From Melanocharis versteri (taxonomy: Eukaryota > Chordata > Aves > Passeriformes > Melanocharitidae), in assembly GCA_013397845.1 (NCBI GenBank), contig VZTG01007077.1, forward strand, positions 232,607 to 296,606: a stretch of 64,000 nt of DNA. The letters run 5' to 3'. How positions within the stretch are numbered: position 1 is the first letter of the stretch; each line of letters begins with the position of its first letter. The notes under the pieces are model-generated. The model had not been told where the DNA came from. It did not search any database and saw only the letters and a list, made by a program, of their open reading frames with translations. This document shows positions 1 to 10,800 of this stretch, piece by piece. The translations under genes were made by a program, and so were the position numbers.

Positions 1-1179
1 CGCTGCTCATCAGCAGGGCCAACGAGGCGCGCAGGGGATGCTGACTGCAGCCCGGTGCTCCAGTGCCTTTATGAATCCACTACCAGGAGGCCTTGACCTT
101 CATTTTCCTCTCCAGCTCCAAGCAGGAGGTTTGGGGGATGAGGCTCTGCTGTTCTCTGCATTTGCAGTCGAGCGGTGCCCAGCTCCTGCTTTTGTAAATG
201 ATTCTCCTGCTCCCGGGATTCTCATCACCCGAGAGGAAGTTGGAGTCTACTCTTTCTGTGAAGGCTGCAGTTTAGAACTAATCAATATCCCTGCATTTAG
301 TTTCCTCCAAAAACAGAATCGCAAGGGCAGGCCGTTAGTCACCACAGCAAAGCAGCAGGACCAAGGTGACAGGAAATACAGAACATTCTCACTCCCATTT
401 CTCTTTGCCCTGCTATGGCTTCCCTGAGGATTTCATCTGCTGTCCTGCTATCCTTATTTAGTGAGGGCATAATAAACCGAGGAATTGCATGCACAAAATA
501 CTCACACAGTTCTGTATTTTGTATTTTCAAACAAATCTAAGCAGGATCAGGTCAAGGGAGTCTTTTCTAAGAAAATCAGCTCGTACACACCTTATTTTAC
601 TGGAGCACACAAAGAATAATCAACAGCAGATTTTGCCTGTGAAATTACCCCCCTCCCCCAAATACTCAAATATTGAGCCAAACGTTCTTCCTTTTCATTT
701 TTTTGAGTGCAAGTTCACGACAGGTTTGACAGTAAGAGGCAAGCCGTGGTAATGCTATGGATGACCAGAGGATGCCATCAGATTGGACTGTAATCACCAT
801 AATCTCCCGAGCAGCTCTCAGATAATCACCAGCCATGGCAGAACCTGCTCAGGGTTGGATTTGGCCACGTACCGAGGGGCCCAACAGGCCTGTGGCCTGT
901 AGGTGTCACCACAATATAAATGTTAAATGAGAACAGCAGTGACAATGAGAGTGGGAAGTGAAGCAGCTTTGAAGTTACCCGTCAGCAGAAGCACCCGGCT
1001 CATTCTGATGAAGCTCCTTTGTACAGGTATGAGCAAAAGTCTAAATCCAAACGTTAATTTTCACACAATAAATCCAAGCTAATAACCATTGCTTAATTGC
1101 CAGTTACCCACTTCATGCTTTATTCTATTCCCTTCTAGCAAAAGAAGAGGGAAAATACGTATATATTCTGATACTCACT
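1..1179 (-). other. DRC3: DRC3 intron following the first coding exon
   Basis: On the minus strand this begins with a consensus GTGAGT donor (bases 1179-1174) directly after the DRC3 exon. I searched it for the next DRC3 exon, which would encode the first leucine-rich repeats, and found nothing resembling it, so that exon is presumably left of the window. No repeat or RNA gene was recognised. Confidence 0.6.
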
Positions 1180-1335
1180 TTTAAAACTAAGCTGTAGCTC
1201 TGTCACAACCTTTAAGTTAATATTTTCTCCTCTGGCAAGATCTCCAAGGTCCTCTGGACACTTCTCTTCGATGGCTGTCTGAACCATTTCATCATCAATA
1301 ATGTTTGGCTCAACATTATTGAAAAACTGACTCAT
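1180..1335 (-). CDS. DRC3: DRC3 (LRRC48) first coding exon, N-terminal 52 codons
   Basis: DRC3 is a leucine-rich-repeat subunit of the nexin-dynein regulatory complex, which links outer doublet microtubules in motile cilia and sperm flagella. The minus-strand ATG at 1335 opens a 52-codon stretch beginning MSQFFNNVEPNIIDDEM. It aligns without gaps to the human DRC3 start as I recall it (MSLLYDSVEPSVIDDDM) and ends at the equivalent point, LQLSFK against human LQLDFR, just before the first LRR. The exon stops at 1180 in phase 1, followed by GTGAGT. A pyrimidine-rich acceptor ending in GTAAG lies 17 bases upstream of the ATG, so the exon probably spans 1180-1352 and the 5' UTR is spliced to a leader exon at the CpG-rich promoter near 2300. 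The gene is truncated by the window edge. Its position head-to-head with TOM1L2 matches human 17p11.2. Confidence 0.9.
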
Positions 1336-1352
1336 TGTGAGATGGAATCAGC

Positions 1353-1411
1353 CTTACAGGACAGAAAAGAAAAATAATTTAAATCACTGCCTGGCCACTC
1401 TTTCCAGCAAC
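1353..1411 (-). other. DRC3: Probable acceptor region of the DRC3 5' UTR intron
   Basis: On the minus strand a T/C-rich tract runs into GTAAG just before 1352, which fits a 3' splice site. The intron would extend right to the promoter near 2300 and contains the two CR1 fragments listed next. Confidence 0.45.
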
Positions 1412-1660
1412 CATAGAATCCCCGAAACCTGGAATGGTTTGGGTTGGGAGGAAAATTAAAGCTCATCTCATTCCAACCCCCTGCCATGGGCAGGGACACC
1501 TTCCACTAACTCAGGTTGCTCTAAGCCCTGTCCAACCTGGCCTTGGACACTTCCAGGGATGGGGAATCTACAACTTTTCTTGTCAGCCTTTTCCAAGGCT
1601 TGACAACCCCTTTCAGTGAAGAAACTTTTCATGAAAATTTAAATATCCCTAATGTTGCCC
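1412..1660 (-). mobile_element. CR1 LINE 3' fragment
   Basis: The plus strand reads CATAGAAT, GGAATGGTTTGGGTTGG, CCCCTGCCATGGGCAGGGAC and GGTTGCTCTAAGCCCTGTCC in order. This is the reverse complement of the avian CR1 3' end. The left edge is the element's 3' terminus; the right edge decays around 1660. It lies in the DRC3 leader intron. Confidence 0.9.
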
Positions 1661-1953
1661 TGGAGGCAATGAGACTATTTGTCTTTTTCGAACTGTGCAC
1701 AGTTAATGAATCGCTATGAAGGACTTGAATCATCCAACTTTTGCTTGCGTAAGATGTTTATAATTACAGAGTAAGTTCTGATTTATTTTTGCATAGGACA
1801 GCAATGATAAATGTCAGAGTTTAGAGAGTTCTGTTCTCATCATGGCATTTCATTAACAAACCAAACCTCTCCGTGGCTGTGTGCAGTACAGACCGAGGAG
1901 CAGCAGGCTCTGGATTTATCCATCCTTGACCTTCCTCTCCCTCTCCTTTGTAC

Positions 1954-2063
1954 AATCATAGAATGGTTTGGGTTGGGAGGGACCTTAAAGCTCATCCAGT
2001 TCCACTATTCCAGGTTGCTCCAAGCCCCGTCCAACCCGGCCTTGAACACTCCCAGGGATGCGC
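1954..2063 (-). mobile_element. CR1 LINE 3' fragment, internally deleted
   Basis: It starts with ATCATAGAATGGTTTGGGTT and continues to CAAGCCCCGTCCAACCC. Compared with the other copies in the window it lacks the segment containing CTGCCATGGGCAGGGACACC, so about 30 bases were lost. It sits close to the promoter minisatellite. Confidence 0.85.
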
Positions 2064-2219
2064 ACTCGTCCAGCGTCTCTTCGGTCAATGCCGGTTCCAA
2101 CCACCCCGGCCCGGTGGGTGGGAAGGGGCCGCCGCCTCCCGCTCCCAGGACACACCGAGGCCCAGACCCCGGCCCAGCAGGCCTCTCACCCGCAGGTCCC
2201 CTGGGCTCTGGGTCGGCTC

Positions 2220-2296
2220 CGTTCCCGGTTCCCGGTTCCCGGTTCCCGGTTCCCTGCTCCCGGTTCCCGGTTCCCGGCGCCCGGTTCCCGGCTCCC
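2220..2296. repeat. 7-bp minisatellite (GGTTCCC), 11 units
   Basis: Eleven consecutive 7-base units were counted: eight GGTTCCC (the first with a C for its leading G's) and the variants TGCTCCC, GGCGCCC and GGCTCCC. On the minus strand this gives GGG tracts separated by four bases, a pattern able to form G-quadruplexes on the DRC3 sense strand. It adjoins the shared DRC3/TOM1L2 promoter. Confidence 0.95.
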
Positions 2297-2300
2297 ACCC

Positions 2301-2615
2301 GCGCCTCAGCGCCGTTGCTAAGGAAGCCCGGCTGCGTTGCTAAGGGCGGGCACGTGACCGGCTCAGCCGCCAACGGGCGGGGAGTGGGTGGGAAGGCCAG
2401 CTACCAATCAGAGCGCGAGAAATCCGTGTCAGCCAATCAGCGTCGGGACCGTGCCCTCTGGGCGGAGAGGGCTCGGATGATTGACGTTCACTTTGCCCAA
2501 TAATGTTACAGGTCGTTTCGGCCTTTGCCCAATGGGGAATGGCAGTCTCGGTGTCCCCGCTGTCCATCAAAGGGAGGGCGGGGAAAAGGCCGGGACAACG
2601 TTAGGGGCGGGCCCC
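2301..2615. promoter_or_regulatory. Bidirectional CpG-rich promoter of DRC3 and TOM1L2
   Basis: This GC- and CpG-rich stretch has no TATA box. It has four CCAAT boxes (2404-2408, 2433-2437, 2497-2501, 2529-2533), of which the first two lie in CCAATCAG and are 29 bases apart, a classic NF-Y layout. There are several GGGCGG-type Sp1 sites, an E-box CACGTGAC at 2351-2358 and a CRE-like TGACG at 2482-2486. Two copies of CGTTGCTAAGG (2313-2323 and 2335-2345) resemble RFX X-box half-sites. The genes on either side diverge, and in human the TOM1L2-DRC3 interval is only a few hundred bases, so a shared promoter is the natural reading. Exact start sites cannot be seen. Confidence 0.75.
2313..2345. promoter_or_regulatory. 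Two RFX-like X-box half-sites
   Basis: CGTTGCTAAGG occurs at 2313-2323 and 2335-2345, 22 bases apart. The reverse strand gives TTAGCAAC, matching the RGYAAC half of the RFX X-box; the other half is degenerate. RFX factors drive axonemal genes, so this suits the cilia gene DRC3. Only the motif is seen; binding is inferred. Confidence 0.5.
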
Positions 2616-2616
2616 N
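2616..2616. other. Single N, probable collapsed gap at TOM1L2 exon 1
   Basis: The base follows GGGGCGGGCCCC and precedes TGTCGGGGCC, inside the CpG island where TOM1L2 exon 1 is expected. The flanks do not overlap each other. An unknown amount of GC-rich sequence may be missing. Confidence 0.6.
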
Positions 2617-2846
2617 TGTCGGGGCCTCTGGAGGTGTGGGAGGGTCTCTGGGGAGCAGAGATTCCAAGGGTGGTGGGGGCTTGGAGGTGCTGGAAGGCTT
2701 TTGCGTTTGGGGAGTGCTGGAGGCCTCAGTGAGGGCTCTGGGGTTAGTGGGGGTCGTGGAGGGCTCGGTGGGCAGAGGAGGTCTGGGGAACAGGGGGGGC
2801 TTTGGGCAGGCTGTTGTCCATGACAAGAGAGTGACTCCACATCGAG

Positions 2847-2965
2847 ATGGATGCAGGAAAGTTGTTGCATCCCCCAGCTCCTTTTCCTGAAGTTGATTAC
2901 CTTCTTCCAGACCACCCTGTCATTGATCCACTTTTTCCCAAAGTGCTGAAACCCCCTGTACCTGT
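2847..2965 (+). CDS. Candidate small first exon, product not recognised
   Basis: An ATG in good context (GAG before it, G after) opens 39 codons starting MDAGKLLHPPAPFPEVDYLL and continuing through DHPVIDPLFPKVLKPPVP. The composition is protein-like: rich in proline, hydrophobic and acidic residues, and not repeat-derived. It then meets CTGT|GTGAGT, a near-consensus donor at 2966; without splicing, an in-frame TGA follows at 2967-2969. The exon would end in phase 2, or phase 0 if a weaker GT at 2964 is used. Neither fits TOM1L2 exon 2, which needs phase 1, so this is not an alternative TOM1L2 start with continuous reading. A possible next exon begins after the acceptor CCTCCCTCCTACAG at 3145 and is open for about 50 codons in the phase-0 join. 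I do not recognise the family; it may be a small gene, a transcript from the shared promoter, or chance. Confidence 0.3.
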
Positions 2966-3405
2966 GTGAGTGCATGGGGTGATGTGGTTTAGAGACACAA
3001 ATCCGCGCTCGGTTTTCAGCCTGGAGCCTGAATTGTGGTTTTGGTAATGCTTTGGTGCCATTAGCAGGTTATTCCGAGTGAGCTTTCACTGCGTGGCCAG
3101 TCAAGGCCTCCCTGGGCTGCTGCGGCTACTCCCTCCCTCCTACAGATGTGTTCTTTCATGGCTACTCATGTTTTGATCTGGGGCAAAGAAGAGAAAAGAG
3201 AACGCCTGGGCATCGCTTGTGCAGAGTTTGGTTACTCTGAGTTTTCACCTCAGCGGGGTGGGCTCTCAGTGCCTCCTGCCTCTCTCTTGGGCCCTGAAGA
3301 AATTTAAGATCTCTGACACTGCGGAGGGAAGGAACAGGCTGGCTCAGGTTCCTGCAGTGCAGGAGGGCGGGCAGTCCCAAAGCCAAGGTGATGCTCAGCC
3401 GAGCA

Positions 3406-3632
3406 TGTCTGCTGCGAGGGAAGGCTGGGAGAATTGGGGTTGTTCAGCCTGGAAAAGAGAAGGCCTTGGGGTGACCCAATTGTGGCCTTCCAATACCTGA
3501 AGGGAACCTACAGGAAAGATGAAGAGGGACTATTTACAAAGGTGTGGAGTGACAGGACAAGGGAGAATGGCTTCAAACTGACGAGACAGTAGGGGTGGAT
3601 GGAATATTGGGAAGAAATGCTTCCCTGTCAGG
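3406..3632 (+). mobile_element. CR1 LINE fragment, left of assembly gap
   Basis: It reads GGGAAGGCTGGGAGAATTGGGGTTGTTCAGCCTGGA in effect, then the standard CR1 segment down to GGAAGAAATGCTTCCCTGTCAGG, where the N run starts. Bases 3451-3632 are repeated almost exactly at 4447-4628 beyond the gap. Confidence 0.9.
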
Positions 3633-4446
3633 NNNNNNNNNNNNNNNNNNNNNNNNNNNNNNNNNNNNNNNNNNNNNNNNNNNNNNNNNNNNNNNNNNNN
3701 NNNNNNNNNNNNNNNNNNNNNNNNNNNNNNNNNNNNNNNNNNNNNNNNNNNNNNNNNNNNNNNNNNNNNNNNNNNNNNNNNNNNNNNNNNNNNNNNNNNN
3801 NNNNNNNNNNNNNNNNNNNNNNNNNNNNNNNNNNNNNNNNNNNNNNNNNNNNNNNNNNNNNNNNNNNNNNNNNNNNNNNNNNNNNNNNNNNNNNNNNNNN
3901 NNNNNNNNNNNNNNNNNNNNNNNNNNNNNNNNNNNNNNNNNNNNNNNNNNNNNNNNNNNNNNNNNNNNNNNNNNNNNNNNNNNNNNNNNNNNNNNNNNNN
4001 NNNNNNNNNNNNNNNNNNNNNNNNNNNNNNNNNNNNNNNNNNNNNNNNNNNNNNNNNNNNNNNNNNNNNNNNNNNNNNNNNNNNNNNNNNNNNNNNNNNN
4101 NNNNNNNNNNNNNNNNNNNNNNNNNNNNNNNNNNNNNNNNNNNNNNNNNNNNNNNNNNNNNNNNNNNNNNNNNNNNNNNNNNNNNNNNNNNNNNNNNNNN
4201 NNNNNNNNNNNNNNNNNNNNNNNNNNNNNNNNNNNNNNNNNNNNNNNNNNNNNNNNNNNNNNNNNNNNNNNNNNNNNNNNNNNNNNNNNNNNNNNNNNNN
4301 NNNNNNNNNNNNNNNNNNNNNNNNNNNNNNNNNNNNNNNNNNNNNNNNNNNNNNNNNNNNNNNNNNNNNNNNNNNNNNNNNNNNNNNNNNNNNNNNNNNN
4401 NNNNNNNNNNNNNNNNNNNNNNNNNNNNNNNNNNNNNNNNNNNNNN
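3633..4446. other. Assembly gap, 814 N
   Basis: The N run begins and ends inside CR1 sequence. The 182 bases on its left are repeated on its right with two mismatches, so the stated gap size is not reliable. Confidence 0.98.
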
Positions 4447-4818
4447 GGAAAAGAGAAGGCCTTGGGGTGACCCAGTTGTGTCCTTCCAATACCTGAAGGG
4501 AACCTACAGGAAAGATGAAGAGGGACTATTTACAAAGGTGTGGAGTGACAGGACAAGGGAGAATGGCTTCAAACTGACGAGACAGTAGGGGTGGATGGAA
4601 TATTGGGAAGAAATGCTTCCCTGTCAGGGTGGTGAGGCCCTGGCACAGGGTGCCCAGAGGAGCTGTGGCTGCCCCTGGATCCCTGGGAGTGTTCCAGGCC
4701 AGGTTGGACGGGGCTTGGAGCACCCTGGGAGAGTGGGAGGTGTCCCTGCCCGTGGCAGGGGTGGAATGAGATGATCTTTAAGGTGCCTTCCAATCCAAAC
4801 CGCTCTGTGATTCTATAA
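4447..4818 (+). mobile_element. CR1 LINE 3' fragment, right of assembly gap
   Basis: It runs from GGAAAAGAGAAGGCCTTGGG through GGTTGGACGGGGCTTGGAGC to the 3' terminus TGTGATTCTATAAC. With the fragment at 3406-3632 it is probably one element split by a misjoined gap. Confidence 0.93.
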
Positions 4819-7800
4819 CATACAGCTATGCATAGCCCAGCCTACAGCTATTCTACATTAATTCATGGAATGATGGAAGTCTTTGAAAATTATAGTGGAG
4901 AAAATTTTGCAGACTATCAGCTGATGGCCTCAAACCTCTCCTTTCCTCATCCCCGTGTGCAGGGACACCCCCTGGTCGAGGTAAAAGGCCCTTGCATGGG
5001 TGAGTCTCACGCTGTGCTTTGAGCATGGCTGGACTCTTTGTCAGGCTATATGGAGCATATGTATAACTTGCTGTTTATCCTCAGCCATCTGGGGTGTTTA
5101 TTTCTTCTGCTGAGGGAGAGAAGTGCCGAGAATCGGAGGAGAATAACGAGAACAGCTCGAGTGAAAGGTGATTTTAGAGTGAATTGGCTTCCTTGTGTTT
5201 GGCCATCAGAGCACCCTGCCAGGACAGCTGCTGCTGGGCCAGGCCTCTGCCGTCAGCCCGGGAAGGGAAGGCAGCAATTTCTCCTCTCTTTATTGGCAGC
5301 TCCTTTTAGCATCAGTCAGTGGTTTGAAGGAGCTGAAGGATTGTTGGGGGGCAGGGAGGGAGGAGCAGTAAAATCTGCTTTTTTAGCCTTGTGCCTCTTT
5401 GACTCCAGAGTGCAAAGGTTTTCACAGCTCTCACATCCCTTTGCTCGCTGAACGAGCAGTCGCTGCCAACTTTGAGGCTTTGAACACTGAGCTGCTTCCA
5501 TCAGATAAGGTTAGGTGTGCAGCTTCCCTTAATGCAAAATTCAGCTGCACTTTCAGAATGTTTTTTTTTTAACTCCCAGGGGTAAGAGAGAACTGCAGAT
5601 TTTATTTTGGAAGACAAAGTTTTCTGCTTCTCCTATCGTTGCCAGTTATCCCTTTCTGAGACAGCAGTAAAACAAAAGCATGCCTTGTTCTCAGACACTG
5701 CTATTTGCCCAGTGCTTCCACAGTTTGTTTTTCTAATGAGCTTGTGGAATATAATTTTCACTTATGTTTCTCTTCATTCTTTGAAAGAAATGGAATAATT
5801 TTGTATTTCTGTTCAAACATATTGTGTTGTACACAGTTGTGATGTTTTCAAGCAAGGCCTAACACTCACCATAAGGGAGAAGTGCAGACAATCCTGTAGG
5901 TCCATCAGCACACCAAGAATGTGTATTCTCTGCCAGGAAGTAGCAGAGGTTCACGAGAAGATTTAATTAGGGCTCTACAATATCTGCAGATAAATGCCAG
6001 GTCTGAAAGAACAAAGATGTCAGAGAAGGTTTGGGGAGAGCTGAGAGAGGTAATACAAGGGATTTTCTCTTTTCTCCTCTTTATCTGGATAATGTCTGAA
6101 GCTAGGCAGGCTTTTTATGTTAACTCTTTTGCTTAATGTGGGAAAGTAATGCTAGGATGAGCTCAGAGGATTTGTAATGGAGATGGATAGAGTCTCCTGC
6201 ATCTAAAGTGCCAGTTGAAATGGCAGCCAGGTTCCTTATGGGTGAAACCTACCTGATTTTTGGACTGGCTTATATGGTACCCTCTATTTAATTCCAAGTG
6301 GTGACATGGCAGAAACAATATAAGCCATCACCATGGCTGCTAATTACAAACCTCACCTAGTTTTGCTGTAATACTTTGATTGACCTGTGGACTCTAAACT
6401 GTCCTCGTGTCTCCAGCAAGGTCCTCTCCTGAGGAAAGTGGGTGGTTTTTGGTGGGGCTGTTGTGTGGAAGGCAGGCAGCTGTATCTGAGAGATTCCTGA
6501 ACTTAAAAAAAACCATTTTCATTCCGTATTGCTTTTTACCTGGAGGTTGCTGTGAAGAGGGCTTATAGCATCATTTTACACATAAACCAAAAATCTCACC
6601 CAGAATTTTGTAGCAGAATCCAATACTTCCCAAAGGTTTTTTGAAGTGTTTTTCAGAAGGTCTTTGTGAAGGCTGGTGAGAATCTAGAGGGTGCAATTGG
6701 GTGCCATGGGTTTTGTAGGTTGCCAAGTACATCGAGGTTGACAAGATCCTTTGTGGCATTGGGTGCTGGCCCAGTTCTTACGACTGAGCTGTTTATTTTT
6801 TCCAATCACTCCTGTAAATACTATCTTGAAGAATATCCTGACCAGTGAGGAGCAGACAAGCAGGAAGATGTGTAGTAAAGCAGCGCTGACAGAGTGCTTG
6901 CTGTGTGGAGAGGGATCGGCCTGGAGAAAAAGCTGCAATTTACAGTACTGGGAATTTGCCTTGAGATTCACCATCCTGCCATAAATTGCGTTTTTATCTT
7001 TCTTTGTTCAATGGAGCCATCTTTAAAGTGTCACCACTCTATTCAAGGTTATTAGAACAAATACCCTTGCTGCAGGTTAGCGAAAACATCTTCGATGATT
7101 AAAGCTGATTGAATTACAGGAATGTGGAGTGCTGGTGACTCTTTTTTGGCCATTCTGCTTATTTGATAGTGGCCATATGGCTTACACGTGAGGACACAGG
7201 AAAGCCTGGTTTAGGGTTTTTTTTGGTTTTACTCTGGAGACTTTGCAAAGGCTTCAGGAAAGTGCTTATTTGTTTGAATCCAAACCAAGCCTTGCTGCTG
7301 CCTGCCTTGTGCAGGTGCAGAGGGCTGACCCGGGGCAGTGAGGTGTGAAATGGGCTCCTCACGGGGTGCTGGACAGGGGCATCCAGGTCAATTTTGGTCA
7401 GGCTCTGGTCGGGGCTGTGTGTGCTGCTGAACTCAGCTGTTCTCACTGCAGCCCCATATCTGCCTGACCCAGAGCCAGAGACCTCTGGGAGTGAAGTTCA
7501 GCACCTGAATTAAGTGCCGCGAGACTTGAAAGTTAATTTTTAACAATACAGTAGAAGTGACGTAGTCCTGTGTGGCTGGGAGTGGGGATCAGGTGCTGCT
7601 GGTTTACACCCCTGGTCCCTGTTGCTGAAGGGAAATTTCAGTGCACAGTGCTGGTCTGGGCACTTGGAGTCTGTTTTTGGAGGAGGAACAGTGTGGTGAT
7701 TTAATACAGAGTATTGTTTAAGGAGGCTACAAAAACAAGGTTTCAGCAAAAGATACAGAGGCACTTTATTGAAGCAACAGTGAGGCAGACAGCTTTTCAA

Positions 7801-10800
7801 TTGATTTTTATCAAAGCACTTGCAGTTTCCATTCAAGGCTGTTAAATTGATAATATATATGGTGGATACAGTCTGTTTTCAGAGCTGCTGTTTTGTTCCC
7901 CCCTCCTTTTTTTTCTTTCTAATGGGAAAATGCTTCAGCTAACGGGGTTTAAAACACCTTTTTATTTTCCCTTCCATAAGAAGCACTTGAGCCCTTTCTT
8001 TAGCTTTCTTATATCTCTAAGTTTTTTATGGTTCTTAGAATAAAAACAGTTCCTAAATAAATGAGTTGATGGCTACATGCAGGAACAGAGAAATGCATTA
8101 GAGCCAGCAGCCTGTGGTAGTCCTGCGGGAGGCATTAATCCAGGCTTTATTGTCCAAAATTTCCCTAAGTTCCCTTCAGAGTAAACTTACTACTTTGCTG
8201 TGCTGTATGTGAAACATCTTTTTTAAAGACAAGCCTTTCCCCAATGCTAGAAATCCGTGTTTAAAGTGCACACCGTAATCTTAGGATGTGGTCCCCATAA
8301 AATATCATTTTTGCAGTGTGCTGTCGGGCTCTGAATCCTCTCTCTCGTCATTCATTGCCTTATAATAAAATAAAAAGTCCTTTGCATTTACCCACAACCA
8401 TGGAAGCATTGTGCCCTATTCTCAGGGAAGCTTTTCTCGCTACAAGGTGGCAGTAACTTTTCTTGCTGCATCAAAAAGATGAATTTTGCCTTTGCCTGCA
8501 GTGAAAAGGGCACAAGAAGTTCTCTCCTCAGAGTTAAGTACTTTTCTAGGTACTCCTGTAGCTGGTCAGTTGTTAGAAATCCAGCCCCCCACTGCTCATT
8601 CAGAATTGTGCTTGTCATGCAAAAAGAGCCTGATAAAGTGCTTTTAGTTTTAGAAGATTATTTGGATCTGCTTTCACTTCATGACAATGGATTATGTTGT
8701 AAGGAAAATCTCCATGAAATACGAAAATGGATATCTTTGCTTTTAAAGGAGCAAATAAATACTGAGTCATGAATCTGGCAACTTGGAGAAACTACGTACA
8801 CGTGTGAAGCTGGGTAATTAGTATAATACCATTTAATACTGGGTTACTAAGACTGGATTTATTTTATAGGCACAAAAGCAGATTGTAGTTCATGAAGGTA
8901 TTATAACGTGTATTTTTGGGTAATGCTGTTTTATCTCTTTCAGCATGGTACGCTTAAATGTATATTCCATATGCTTCTAATGGCCATCTATATGTGAGAG
9001 CGAGGACAGCTCGTTCCCAGTTTGTTACTGCTCTGTTGGTGAACTCAGCAGATTTTTTAAACTGCATATTTAAAATATGCTTGCCTAAAAACCACAGAAA
9101 ATCCCCACAAACCCTTCCAACTGATTTAATATTTCATTCAAAACAATTTCCCCCCCCCAAAAAAAAGTACTGTGTGTTTTCCTTAGTGAGGAACAGTTTT
9201 AAGGCAGGCAGGCTTTCCTATGATTTCATAAACTGCGTTGAGTTTTTAATTAATAATTTTTGAAGGTGATGGAGGCATTTGTGGTATTGTCAGTGGCAGT
9301 GGTCAGTGGAGGGACAGCAACAGCTCTTGCAGAAGTTTTGGTGAGATGATCTTTCCCTGGGGAGGTGCTGCCTGGTGCCTGTGGGGCTGGGGCTCTTCGA
9401 GGCTGGCCGGGCAACCTCCTTCCTCATCTGGTGTTTCCTGCTTGACTAAAAGTAATTTCATCCTTTGTGTTTGGGTTTAAAATCTGTACGATGTATAGGT
9501 GATAAGAGCATAAATGTTTGGAGAACACGGGGAGAAAGGACGTTGTGGGAGCCCTGAGAAGTGAGGAAGTGACCCGAAGTCCCAGCCTGTGACACACAGC
9601 AAGGAGTCTGCACAGATCATCCAGAACTAGCTTTCCTCTTTCTCATTTGCATCTGCCTGGGGAATTCCCAGTTTTCTATGTAAAAGAAACTTGTTGCTGA
9701 GCATAAAAATCCTACCAAGGATAGATAAGCCTTATCTTCTGTATTTGTGTAGTTATTCTGCTGATGGTTCTGCCCAATCTTTTCAGTTACTGTCAGTGGC
9801 AAAAGGCTCTTTGAAAATTGGTGATTCTTCAGCACAAAAGATACTGGCCTGAAAGCTTTTTTAGAGCTGGCTCTCTCTTCCCTTAGGAGCAGCTCCTTTG
9901 CTAGAGGTGAACATGTTTTTATACAACCCAAGGAGGCAGATCTTCCAGCTATAAGTAACATTTCCCATTGCTCAAGAAGGGGAGATGCAAATAAATCCAG
10001 CCAATCTATTATTGGCAGCACTGCCTTTAAATTTAAATATACACTCCGTGATTGTTCTCTACCTGCCAGAATTAGAAGGTGGGCTCCACAATGCAGTAAC
10101 TCATTTCAAAATCGAGGATTTAAGGATGGAAAATATCCATGCCCTGTCTGTGTTTGAGCAGTTCCTGGCGTGGCTGTATATGGACCCATGCTCCTGTATC
10201 TCTTGGTTCACAGCATTTGGCAGCTCAGTGTAGTCTCAGAGAGCATCAGGAGACTCAAAAATGAGGAGATATTCAGAAGAAACCTGTTGAATGAGTTGGT
10301 TACCTTGTTGCCTGCTTATTCCTTTGAGAGTAAGGCAGCCTGTTCCCCAGCTGGTCCTCAGAAACCTTCTGGGTTAAATTAGCTTGGGAAGAAATTCTTT
10401 GTTCAAATTCAGATCAAAGCAAACATACACAAAGTGGAGGCACAGATTTGTGTTGTAAACTGTGTTTGAATCCCAAGAATTTTTCAGAGCATTGGTTTCT
10501 TGTTCTTAAGGCAGGAAAGAACTTTGTTGTATCCCTAGTGTGGTCAGGAATGTTTAAGATATTGTTAATGTGAACATGTTGCATCCTCCTTATTTTTGTG
10601 GGATACATTTACTGCAAGAAGTATGACTGGTTTCCTATTTGAACCAAATAACAAAAAAATCCTGGTTTTTGCCTAGTTTAGTAAATGCAGAAAGTGCCTT
10701 TTAAAAATCTGGTATTTCCTGACTTCTTTTTTAAGAAAACTTTTATTTTGTCTCAGTTACAGCTTTCTGTATTTATTTTCCTTTTGGAAGGAACGGGGTG

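Noticed and set aside
1811..2503. 230-codon plus-strand ORF
   Set aside because: It crosses a CR1 copy, the GGTTCCC minisatellite (whose 7-base unit gives a periodic peptide) and the promoter. It is a product of base composition.
2617..2640. Bases after the N as the end of TOM1L2 exon 1
   Set aside because: GGCCTCTGGAG before GTGTGG could be read as an exon end, but the phase would be 0 and the residues do not match the family; exon 2 needs phase 1.
3599..4588. Long ORFs across the N run
   Set aside because: They consist of unknown residues from the gap, not sequence.
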